A stretch of DNA of 23,857 nt from an uncultured Muribaculaceae bacterium. GTDB lineage: Bacteria > Bacteroidota > Bacteroidia > Bacteroidales > Muribaculaceae. The first letter of the stretch is position 1; the number at the start of each line of letters is the position of its first letter. A program made the position numbers and the translations under genes. Under the pieces are notes generated by a model that did no database searches, was not told the origin of the DNA, and saw only the letters and a list, made by a program, of their open reading frames with translations. Where the stretch lies: assembly GCA_934663645.1 (NCBI GenBank), contig CAKUKR010000031.1, positions 1 to 23,857 of the forward strand. Reading direction: 5' to 3'. This document shows positions 15,881 through 23,799 of the stretch, piece after piece.

Positions 15881-17473
15881 ATGAAAAAACTTTTACTCAC
15901 CGCTTTCGCAGCTGCTTCGGCAGTTGCTTCCGCCTTTGCGGCAGACCTCCCATACTACACAGACATGGGGTCTAAAGCTGACAAGGACATTGACCCGGAC
16001 TGGATCATCATCAACGAGACCGAGGGATCCAAGACATGGGTGTATGACCCAGACGACAACAACATCACCAAGCCTACCGAAGCACCATGCGGCATCAAGT
16101 ACATGTATGACAGCAAGAACAACGCTGACGACTGGGCTGTCTCTCCCGAGTTCTCACTCGTTACTGGCACTGAATACAAGGTGTCATTCTGGATGAAGAC
16201 GAGCAGCGACACCGAAGACCTCACCGTCTACCTGACGCAGTCCACTGTCCCCGAGCAGATGCGCCAGTCTATGGTAATCCACGATTTCATCGAGTACAAG
16301 AACAGCACATACGCCAAGTATGTATACACGTTCTCAGTAGCCGAGGCCGGCAACTACCGCGTGGCGTTCTACCTGCACTCTCCCAAGAACCACTACAACG
16401 TGTACATGCGTGCGTTCAGCCTGGGCGAGAATGTGCAGTACGCTTCGCGCGTTACTGACCTGACAGCGACTGCCGGCGAGGAGCAGGCTCTCACCGTTGA
16501 CCTGGCATGGACGCTCCCGACCACTGACACCGACGGCGGCGAACTGACAGCGGCTCTCGACAATGTCATCGTTATGCGCGACGGCTCAACAATAGCCACC
16601 CTCCCAGGCGATGCCACCTCATTCACAGACGATGCCGACAAGGGGCTGACTTCCGGCTTCCACACATACTCTGTGCATGTGGTATACCAGGGACGCAACA
16701 GCAACGCGGCAAGCGTGACGACCTCATACGTCGGCCCGGTAGTGCCGTTCTCACTCCCCTTTGCCGACGATTTTGAGAATGACGAGCTGTGGCCGCTGTG
16801 GACAGTGATTGACGTTGCCGGCGACGGCTCTACAGGCAACCCCGACAATGCGACATGGAGCCGCTGGCGCAACTCCGCCCTCACCGGATACATACTCGCT
16901 TTTGCCAACCCCTCCACTCCCGTTGCCGAGGACGACTGGGTATTCACCCCGCCGTTGAACCTTGACGCTGCCGGCAAGTACACCCTCTCTTTCGATGCTT
17001 GCATGTACAGTTTCTACGATTCCTCGTGCCTGCTCGACCTCTACCTGACACAGGAGGCAGCTGTCCTCACAGAGACTGCCGAACCTTTCGCGACATACGA
17101 GACATTCGCCTCAGCTACATACCCCAAGGACGGCGAGCGGATTTCGGTAGAGTTCACAGTCTCAGAACCGGGCAAATACCACATCGGCATGCATGAGCAC
17201 GCCTCTACAATGGTCGCCCGCCAGGTGCGCATCGACAACCTTCAGGTAGTCGCCAACCCCGGCACAGGCGTTGAGGACATCGCCGGCGAGACAGCATACA
17301 CATTCCGTGACGGAATGCTCACATTCGCCGAGGCTGCCATGACACAGGCGTACTCACTCTCCGGCACTGCAGTTTACTCCGGCATCGCCTCCACGGTTGA
17401 CTTCTCAAGCCTTGCCGCCGGCATATACATCGTCCGCCACGGCGAGAAGACAATCAAGGTATTTAACCGATAA
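15881..17473 (+). CDS. Secreted protein with two choice-of-anchor J modules, a hinge module and a sorting tail
   Basis: A 530-residue exported protein, the smallest of the family. Signal peptide 1-20 (MKKLLLTAFA...ASAFA). A jelly-roll of choice-of-anchor J type spans 23-185 (KTWVYDPDDN, DDWAVSPEF, SFWMKTS); a Fn3-like hinge at 188-289 ends YVGPVVP; a second jelly-roll at 291-457 starts SLPFADDFEN and contains AEDDWVFTPPLN and YHIGMHEHAS. The tail at 462-530 ends LAAGIYIVRHGEKTIKVFNR. It lacks the propeller, the second Fn3 type and the QDGDGG-bearing jelly-roll, so it is a minimal version of its neighbours. It is the first gene behind the promoter at 15775-15804 and is probably co-transcribed with the 1071-residue gene 70 bases downstream. 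No catalytic motif was seen; a ligand-binding role is inferred from fold type only. Confidence 0.88.
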   Translation: MKKLLLTAFAAASAVASAFAADLPYYTDMGSKADKDIDPDWIIINETEGSKTWVYDPDDNNITKPTEAPCGIKYMYDSKNNADDWAVSPEFSLVTGTEYKVSFWMKTSSDTEDLTVYLTQSTVPEQMRQSMVIHDFIEYKNSTYAKYVYTFSVAEAGNYRVAFYLHSPKNHYNVYMRAFSLGENVQYASRVTDLTATAGEEQALTVDLAWTLPTTDTDGGELTAALDNVIVMRDGSTIATLPGDATSFTDDADKGLTSGFHTYSVHVVYQGRNSNAASVTTSYVGPVVPFSLPFADDFENDELWPLWTVIDVAGDGSTGNPDNATWSRWRNSALTGYILAFANPSTPVAEDDWVFTPPLNLDAAGKYTLSFDACMYSFYDSSCLLDLYLTQEAAVLTETAEPFATYETFASATYPKDGERISVEFTVSEPGKYHIGMHEHASTMVARQVRIDNLQVVANPGTGVEDIAGETAYTFRDGMLTFAEAAMTQAYSLSGTAVYSGIASTVDFSSLAAGIYIVRHGEKTIKVFNR

Positions 17474-17484
17474 TCGTTACAAAC

Positions 17485-17516
17485 CATCCGCCCTCGTGGA
17501 GACATGGAGGCGGATG
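17485..17516 (+). repeat. Intercistronic hairpin
   Basis: CATCCGCC (17485-17492) and GGCGGATG (17509-17516) form an 8-bp perfect stem around a 16-nt loop, 11 bases after the upstream stop. No T run follows (ACACCCTTAAC), so it looks more like a pausing or RNA-stability element than a terminator, and the next gene can be read through. Confidence 0.65.
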
Positions 17517-17543
17517 ACACCCTTAACTAATAACTATAAATAA

Positions 17544-20500
17544 ATGAAATTCAAAACCGTGCTAACATTAGCCCTGCCTCTTTTGGGCATGGGAGCCGTC
17601 GCGGCCCAGACTTCTTCTTTCCTGTCCGGCGACGAGGTAAAGCAAACACGTATGCGCCAGCATCGTGTGGTGGCAGCTGCCCCCAACACGACAGCACGCG
17701 CATGGATGGTTCGCGACAGAGGCGACCTCCCCTTGGGTCTCGTCAGCTTCAATGTCGCTGCCCCCGAGACATTCACTTCACTCTTCACTCTCCCCGACAA
17801 GGTATTTGCCGGAGTGAACACCCCTTCGGGCTACTATTTCTACCGTTTCCGTGAGGACACCGCCAACGAGACCATGATTCCGCTGGCATGGTCGTCGCTC
17901 GACCCCGCTACCGGCAAAATCACAGACATAGCCGACTGGAAGGACAAGGCTTTCATATTCAACGATATGGCCTACGACTACAAGAGCGGCAAAATCTACG
18001 GTCTCTCTCGCGAGTACTACACCGACGAATTCCTGACCGCACTCAGCTTTGAATACTCCGGCCTGTACACTATCGATGCCAGCACTGGCGTTGCCACACA
18101 GGTCAAGCAGTTCATCAATTGGGACACTGGCGCGCTTGCCAACCCGACATACATCACGCTGACCGCCGACCTCGAGGGCAACCTCTACGCTATCGACGTG
18201 AACGGATACCTCGTGAAGTTTGACCGCGACAACGACTATGCCGAGGTAGAAATCGGCTTCACGGGCCACTACCCCGCACAGCGTCTGCAGACCATGACGT
18301 ATGACCCCATGACCGGCAAAATATACTGGGCGGCCGACTACAAATCCGCTCTGGCAGAGCTGCTGATGGTTGACCCCGAGACTGCCGAGACACAGGTGAT
18401 CGGTCTGCTGGGCAACGACGCACGCCTTGCCGGCCTCGACATCCCATGCACCATCCCCTCTGGCGGTGCACCCGCTGCCGTGACAGAAATGACCGTCACC
18501 CCCTCTGCCAGCGGCGAGAACTCCGCACAAATCTCTTTTGTCAACCCGACAAAGACTTTCGGCAACTCCAAACTCGCTTCGCTCACCAAGGTGACTATCG
18601 CCCGCGACGGCTCTGAAATCCACAGCGTATCACCCGCCAACATCGGCGAGACTGTCAACTACACCGACCAGGTGACTGAGGCCGGATACCGTACATACGT
18701 TGTGACTCCATACAACGCCCTCGGCATCGGCATGGCCAAGTCTGTTACAAAATGGGTAGGACACGACGTGCCTGACGCTCCCGGCAACGTGGGCATCGGC
18801 CGCATGGACGACGGCTCTGGTGTTATAGAATGGGTAGAACCCACTGTCGGCCTGCACGGCGGCTGGATTGATACCAACACGCTGCGCTACCGCATCACCC
18901 GCATGCCTGGCAATACTCTCATAGCCGAGGATGTGCAGGGCAACACATTCACTGACCACACTGTCACCTCGATGGGCAGCTACTACTATGTCATCACCCC
19001 GTACACTGCTGACGGCGATGGCGCGGCTGCCAAATCTGTGACCATCGAACTCGGCTCCGAAATCAGCGTTCTCCCCTATAACTGCCTCTTCGAGAACCAG
19101 TCTGTGTTCAACACATGGACTGTCATCAACAACAACGGCGGCTCCACATGGCAGTGGAAGAAACGCGGTCTCTCAGACTACGACTGCTTCGCCATGTACC
19201 AGTATGACAGCAAGAACGACGGCGACGACTACCTCGTCTCTCCGCCTGTCCGCATGAAGGCCGGACAGACTTACTCCGTCAAGTTCAACTACCGTGGCTC
19301 TAACGCTTCGCACACCGAGAAATTCGACGTGCGCTTCGGCAACGCTGCCACCGTAGAGGGTCTCACCAACTCGCTCAAGAGCTATGAGCTGAAAGACGGC
19401 GACGGCCGCTTCGACACCATCGACCTCCCTGAAATCACTGAGGACGGCACATATTACATCGCTTTCCACGCCACTTCGGAGAAGAACATGTACAACATCT
19501 ACATCACCGACGTGACCGTCTCTTGCACTTCCAGCGGCGGCACTGGCGGCGGCGATGAAGACTCGTTCAAAGCCCCGACAAACCTTAAGGCTACTGTCAA
19601 TGCCGAAAACGGCGACGTGGTGCTGAGCTGGGCATACGGCAACACCGGCGGCGAAACAGGCGGTGACGACGATGACGACCCCGGACTCTCAGTAGAAATC
19701 CTCGAGGACTGGGAGGGCTACCCCAGCTTCATCCTCAACCCCACCGCTACTACTTGGGACTGGTCATACATCGATGGCGACAAGGGCATACCCTACGTTT
19801 CCGACTATGAGGCCGACGCTTACCCGACTGACGGACAGCCCCTCGCTGCCATGATCATGGCGCCCTACGAGCTGACAAAGGATGTATACTACCCCAATCC
19901 CCCGCACAGCGGCGACAAGTACCTGCTGTTCAAGAGCAACTTCTATGCTGGCGACGGCTCAAGACCCGCTCCCGCTCCCGATGACTACTTCATCTCGCCC
20001 AAGCTCAACTACTCTCGCGACTTCGTCTTCAGCTTCTGGTGCAAGGCCGACCCCGACCTTGAGGGTCAGGAATCTGGCGGCTTCTGGGGCGACAACCTCT
20101 GGAACACAGAGCAGTTCCGCGTAGGCTACTCTACTACAGGCAAGGAGGCAAGCGACTTCATCTGGCTGACCGACGAGCCTGAAGTCATAACCTCTATGGA
20201 CAACAGCTGGACATTCAAGGAGTATGCTATCCCGGCTGCTGCCAAGTATGTCTGCATCAATTACTGCACCAAGGACTACAACGGCTTCTGGTTCATGGTC
20301 GATGACATTTCAATCGCCATGCCCAACGCCGGCAAGCCGCGCCGTGTCGCCCCGACGTTCAGCAACTTTGACGTTTATGTAGACGGCACGAAGGTCGCTT
20401 CCACCGAGGCTACTTCATACACCGTCACAGGCCTCGAAGAGGGCGACCACACCGCTTCTGTCGTGGCTGTATACGCCGAGGGTGAGTCTGAACCCGCTAC

Positions 20501-20759
20501 CGTCAACTTCAACGTCAAGCTCGGCGGCGTAGACGAGATTGCCGCACAGGGCATACGCATCTACCCCAACCCCGCGACCGACGTTGTGAACTTCGGCACT
20601 GCGGTTGACAACGCCGAACTGCTCGACATGAGCGGCCGCTGTGTCGCTAAGGTGCAGGATGCTGCTGCCATGAACCTGGCTGGTGTTGCTCCCGGCATCT
20701 ACCTGGTACGCATGACCGTAGCCGGCAATGTACACACTTCACGCCTCATCGTTAAGTAA
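17544..20759 (+). CDS. Large modular secreted protein: propeller, Fn3, jelly-roll, gingipain-like split Fn3, canonical T9SS tail
   Basis: A 1071-residue exported protein. Signal peptide 1-21 (GAVAA); a basic segment 22-66; a propeller-like domain about 68-300 (MAYDYKSGKIYG, MTYDPMTGKIYWAAD). Then a Fn3-like hinge 309-410 ending WVGHDVP; Fn3 411-502 (RMPGN); choice-of-anchor J type A 508-661 (DDYLVSPPV); and a GGTGGGDED linker at 665-673. A split Fn3 follows: first strands 676-698 (DVVLSWAYGN), a flexible acidic linker (GGETGGDDDDDPG, 702-714), a cleaved-adhesin-like jelly-roll to about 927 (PDDYFISPKL, AAAKYVCINYC, FMVDDISIA), and the Fn3 remainder at 936-993 (FDVYVDGTKVAS). The tail at 995-1071 carries YPNPATD (1007-1013), the only canonical T9SS type A start in the window, and ends GIYLVRMTVA...RLIVK. 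It follows the 530-residue gene by 70 bases and is closed by a terminator. A haemagglutinin-like binding role is plausible by analogy but untested. Confidence 0.89.
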   Translation: MKFKTVLTLALPLLGMGAVAAQTSSFLSGDEVKQTRMRQHRVVAAAPNTTARAWMVRDRGDLPLGLVSFNVAAPETFTSLFTLPDKVFAGVNTPSGYYFYRFREDTANETMIPLAWSSLDPATGKITDIADWKDKAFIFNDMAYDYKSGKIYGLSREYYTDEFLTALSFEYSGLYTIDASTGVATQVKQFINWDTGALANPTYITLTADLEGNLYAIDVNGYLVKFDRDNDYAEVEIGFTGHYPAQRLQTMTYDPMTGKIYWAADYKSALAELLMVDPETAETQVIGLLGNDARLAGLDIPCTIPSGGAPAAVTEMTVTPSASGENSAQISFVNPTKTFGNSKLASLTKVTIARDGSEIHSVSPANIGETVNYTDQVTEAGYRTYVVTPYNALGIGMAKSVTKWVGHDVPDAPGNVGIGRMDDGSGVIEWVEPTVGLHGGWIDTNTLRYRITRMPGNTLIAEDVQGNTFTDHTVTSMGSYYYVITPYTADGDGAAAKSVTIELGSEISVLPYNCLFENQSVFNTWTVINNNGGSTWQWKKRGLSDYDCFAMYQYDSKNDGDDYLVSPPVRMKAGQTYSVKFNYRGSNASHTEKFDVRFGNAATVEGLTNSLKSYELKDGDGRFDTIDLPEITEDGTYYIAFHATSEKNMYNIYITDVTVSCTSSGGTGGGDEDSFKAPTNLKATVNAENGDVVLSWAYGNTGGETGGDDDDDPGLSVEILEDWEGYPSFILNPTATTWDWSYIDGDKGIPYVSDYEADAYPTDGQPLAAMIMAPYELTKDVYYPNPPHSGDKYLLFKSNFYAGDGSRPAPAPDDYFISPKLNYSRDFVFSFWCKADPDLEGQESGGFWGDNLWNTEQFRVGYSTTGKEASDFIWLTDEPEVITSMDNSWTFKEYAIPAAAKYVCINYCTKDYNGFWFMVDDISIAMPNAGKPRRVAPTFSNFDVYVDGTKVASTEATSYTVTGLEEGDHTASVVAVYAEGESEPATVNFNVKLGGVDEIAAQGIRIYPNPATDVVNFGTAVDNAELLDMSGRCVAKVQDAAAMNLAGVAPGIYLVRMTVAGNVHTSRLIVK

Positions 20760-20780
20760 CACGATATACCCCTAACACTG

Positions 20781-20828
20781 TCCGCAGCCGCGCAGGCACG
20801 CTACTGCCGCAGGCTGCGGATTGTTTTT
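20781..20828 (+). terminator. Rho-independent terminator or attenuator between adhesin genes
   Basis: TCCGCAGCC (20781-20789) and GGCTGCGGA (20812-20820) form a 9-bp stem followed by TTGTTTTT at 20821-20828. It lies 21 bases after the stop of the 1071-residue gene, and only 20 bases separate the T tract from the next ATG at 20849. No TAnnTTTG box was found between the two, so the next gene would depend on read-through or on an unrecognised promoter. Confidence 0.88.
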
Positions 20829-20848
20829 CACCCCAACAAACACCGATT

Positions 20849-23692
20849 ATGAACAGACTTTACTCTACTCTGGCAGCGATTGCCGTCACATCAGCTGCCG
20901 CTCACGCCTCGATATGCCTGTACGGCAACAGCCCCTCCGATGCCGCGCTCGTCTCAATTCCGTTGGACGGCACGGGCAGCCTCACGGAGATATTCACCGA
21001 CGACGAATACATGATTGCCAACGGAGGCGCGGTATATGCCGACGGCACGTACTACGTCAACTACAACGACTCGTTCAACCCCTACATCGTCTACGGCTCG
21101 CTCGCGCCGTTTGCCTTTGACGGCACTACTGTCACTCGCGGCAACCCATGCGTCCTCTATGACGAGGAAATGTTTGTTGCAGCCGACCTCACCTACGACC
21201 CTATATCGAAGAGGGTCTACGGCGCATACCGCTACTTCGAGGACAGCGCAACCGACACCCACTTCGGCATCCTCGACCCCGCAAAGGGGAAATGGACTGC
21301 AATCTCCGACGGCGGCAGCTGGTATTCCCTCGCCGCTGACTCCGACGGACAGTTATACGGCATCGACAAGGCCGGCTCGCTGTATCACATCGACAAGACC
21401 GACGGCAGCTCCGTGCTGATTGGCGCAACAGGCATCACACCCTCCGACATGGGGTCTGCCACGATAGACCCGGCCTCGCACCGCTGCTTCTGGAGCGCAT
21501 ATTCCGACAATGCCGGCGGCGCACTCTATGAGGTCAACCTGCAGACCGGCGCAGCCTCGCTTCTGTACACCTACCCTGGCGCACAGACCATTACTGGACT
21601 ATTCACACTCACTACTGCCGACACCGCCGTGCCGTCTGCTCCGCAGAACCTCCGCCTCGATTTCGCCGAGGACGCACTGACCGGGCAGGTATGCTTCACC
21701 ATCCCCTCGACGCTCTCCAACGGCTCGCAGGGCAGCGGCAATGCTTCATACACGGTCTCCGCCAACGGCAATCTCCTCACACAGGGCGAGGCGCAGTTCG
21801 GCAGTGAGGTGACGGCAGAGGTCACATTGCCTGAACCTGGCGAATACACGTTCTCCGTCGTCCTTGCCAACAGCGGCGGCATGGGCGAAGAGGCATCGCT
21901 CACACAGTGGATAGGCACTGACACACGCAACACCCTCACACCGCCGTTCACACAGACTTTCACCGGCGACAACGCCCTCGACGGCTATTTCATCATCGAT
22001 GCCAACGGCGACGGCAAGACCTGGGAACTGTACAACGGACGTGTGCGCGTCACCTACAACGAGATGCGCGACATGGACGACTGGCTCATCTCGCCCCCTG
22101 TCGAGCTGTCAGCCGGCGTGAAATACCCCTTCACGGCTCACCTCTCGACAGTCAACACTTTCTCCGAGCGGTTTGAGGTACGCCTCGGCGCAGGACACAC
22201 CGAAGCCGACATGACCACGGTCATAATCGAACCGACCGAGTTCCAGTCTGAAGGGTCTGACCCCGACGAGTTCCGTGGGTATATCCATGTCACCAAGAGC
22301 GGCAAGTACCATATCGGCATCCACGGCATAAGCGACATGGACCACAATTCCCTATACCTGCACGACTTCTCAATAGGCGAGGGAGCGGATATAGCCGCGC
22401 CGGCGCAGCCGAAGCTCACCGTCAAGCCTGATGCCAACTTCGGCCTTTCCGCCGAAATCTCCATTACCGCCCCCGAAAAGACCATCAGCGGCGACGACCT
22501 GACTTACCTCATGGAAATGAGCGTAGTGCGCGACGGCGAGCGCATACACACTATCGACAACCCGACCCCCGGGCAGACGTACACATTCACCGACTCCGAG
22601 GGGATGACTGCCGGAAAGCACCGCTACAGCGCATTTGCCGTCAACCTGACTGGCTTCGGCGAGGTTGCCATAGTCGAAACATACGTCGGGGTGTCAGTAC
22701 CCTCCGCGCCGACCAACGCCGATTTCCGCCAGACACAGCCCGGCGAAGTCACCATAACTTGGGACGCGCCTACGACCGACACCTTCGGGCATGACATCAA
22801 CCCTGACCTGCTCCGCTACAACATACAGGTGTATATAGACAACAAGTACCAGCTATACACAATAGCCGAGAACGTCGAGGGTACGTCATACACCTACCGC
22901 GAATGTGATGCCGACGCGGAACAGGACATGTACTACTACGCTGTCTCCGCAGTCACCTCGGCTGGAGAGTCTGACAACGCATTGACCGACATCAAGCCCG
23001 TAGGCAAGTCTTACGAGCTGCCGTTTATCGAATCATTCGCCAGCGGCAGACCGTCGCACAATTTCGGCATCAAACGGCTTGAAGGCGCGGGCTGCACTTG
23101 GAGCGTCGGATACGGCGACAACGCACAGGACGGCGACGGCGGCTTCATGCAGATGACCGCCACAGAACCTGGCTCGAAATCCCGCATCTCATCGGGCAAC
23201 ATCGTCCTGCCCAAAGACTCGCGTCCCGAGCTGACGCTGTACTACTTCAGTGCCGGCGAGGACTGCATGAACACCCTCGAAGTGCTTGCCGACAGCGGCG
23301 ACGGCTACAAGTCGCTGCGCACGGTCACGCTGACCGGCACGACTGACTGGCACGAGCTGAAAGTGTCGTTTGACGACCTCGCAGGACAGACTGTCAGCTT
23401 CGCCCTCATCGGCGGCATCGTCACGCATACGCCGCTGCCCGTTGACAACATATCCCTAACCGACCTCAACGGCGGTGTTGACCTCATGTCGGCCGAGGGC
23501 AACGCCATGGTAGCTGTCAGCGACGGCACTATCTATGTGGAGCTGCTCCTGCCCGCCGACGTGGCAGTATACACCCTCGACGGCAAAACCATATATACGC
23601 AGCACGTAGACCAGACAGCACACATAGCCGCCGCGCCAGGCATATACATCCTCCGCACCGGCAGCACCACCCGCCGCATCATCGTCAAATAG
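20849..23692 (+). CDS. Large modular secreted protein: propeller, hinges, choice-of-anchor J A and B, sorting tail
   Basis: A 947-residue exported protein. Signal peptide 1-20 (AAAHA), followed at once by a propeller-like domain about 21-255 (LTYDPISKRVYG, ADSDGQLYGID, ATIDPASHRCFWS). A Fn3-like hinge 261-359 ends WIGTDTR and leads directly into choice-of-anchor J type A at 364-509 (DDWLISPPVEL), with no Fn3 between as in the related proteins. Then hinge 517-618 ending YVGVSVP; Fn3 619-713 (ITWDAPTTDTFG, VTSAGES); choice-of-anchor J type B 723-870 starting ELPFIESFASG and holding QDGDGG at 760-765; and the tail 877-947 (APGIYILRTGSTTRRIIVK). Unlike the other propeller proteins it has no basic segment after the signal peptide. 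It is the last gene of the series, behind a terminator-like hairpin and before a terminator. No catalytic motif was seen. Confidence 0.88.
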   Translation: MNRLYSTLAAIAVTSAAAHASICLYGNSPSDAALVSIPLDGTGSLTEIFTDDEYMIANGGAVYADGTYYVNYNDSFNPYIVYGSLAPFAFDGTTVTRGNPCVLYDEEMFVAADLTYDPISKRVYGAYRYFEDSATDTHFGILDPAKGKWTAISDGGSWYSLAADSDGQLYGIDKAGSLYHIDKTDGSSVLIGATGITPSDMGSATIDPASHRCFWSAYSDNAGGALYEVNLQTGAASLLYTYPGAQTITGLFTLTTADTAVPSAPQNLRLDFAEDALTGQVCFTIPSTLSNGSQGSGNASYTVSANGNLLTQGEAQFGSEVTAEVTLPEPGEYTFSVVLANSGGMGEEASLTQWIGTDTRNTLTPPFTQTFTGDNALDGYFIIDANGDGKTWELYNGRVRVTYNEMRDMDDWLISPPVELSAGVKYPFTAHLSTVNTFSERFEVRLGAGHTEADMTTVIIEPTEFQSEGSDPDEFRGYIHVTKSGKYHIGIHGISDMDHNSLYLHDFSIGEGADIAAPAQPKLTVKPDANFGLSAEISITAPEKTISGDDLTYLMEMSVVRDGERIHTIDNPTPGQTYTFTDSEGMTAGKHRYSAFAVNLTGFGEVAIVETYVGVSVPSAPTNADFRQTQPGEVTITWDAPTTDTFGHDINPDLLRYNIQVYIDNKYQLYTIAENVEGTSYTYRECDADAEQDMYYYAVSAVTSAGESDNALTDIKPVGKSYELPFIESFASGRPSHNFGIKRLEGAGCTWSVGYGDNAQDGDGGFMQMTATEPGSKSRISSGNIVLPKDSRPELTLYYFSAGEDCMNTLEVLADSGDGYKSLRTVTLTGTTDWHELKVSFDDLAGQTVSFALIGGIVTHTPLPVDNISLTDLNGGVDLMSAEGNAMVAVSDGTIYVELLLPADVAVYTLDGKTIYTQHVDQTAHIAAAPGIYILRTGSTTRRIIVK

Positions 23693-23722
23693 CCGCGCAC
23701 ACACCATGCGTCAGCATACACC

Positions 23723-23759
23723 GAGGGGTTGCGCCAGCAAGCGCAGCTCCTCTTTCTTT
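23723..23759 (+). terminator. Rho-independent terminator closing the adhesin series
   Basis: GAGGGGTTGCGC (23723-23734) pairs with GCGCAGCTCCTC (23741-23752) over 12 bp, counting two G-U pairs, around the loop CAGCAA; TCTTTCTTT follows at 23751-23759. It begins 30 bases after the stop of the 947-residue gene. Confidence 0.82.
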
Positions 23760-23783
23760 CATCTATACCCCGGCAAGGTAGGG

Positions 23784-23799
23784 ACACGGCGTGCCGTGT
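23784..23799. repeat. Short palindrome of a type often dispersed in Bacteroidales intergenic DNA
   Basis: ACACGGC (23784-23790) and GCCGTGT (23793-23799) form a 7-bp inverted repeat with a 2-base centre, preceded by GGTAGGG. From memory, similar GTAGGGAC...GGC-GCC... palindromes recur between genes in Bacteroidales genomes, so this may be a REP-like element; only one copy is present here. The remaining bases to 23857 show no gene. Confidence 0.4.

Noticed and set aside
17778..18623. A 281-codon minus-strand open frame within the 1071-residue protein gene
   Set aside because: It lies opposite the propeller and hinge modules, has Val/Gly/Ala-rich composition and no motif. Similar long antisense frames occur opposite each adhesin gene (for example 11841-12572), as expected from codon bias.
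2477..23692. Polysaccharide-utilisation locus
   Set aside because: No SusC/SusD pair, glycoside hydrolase, polysaccharide lyase or hybrid two-component sensor was found; the regulator is of the TPR/HTH type.
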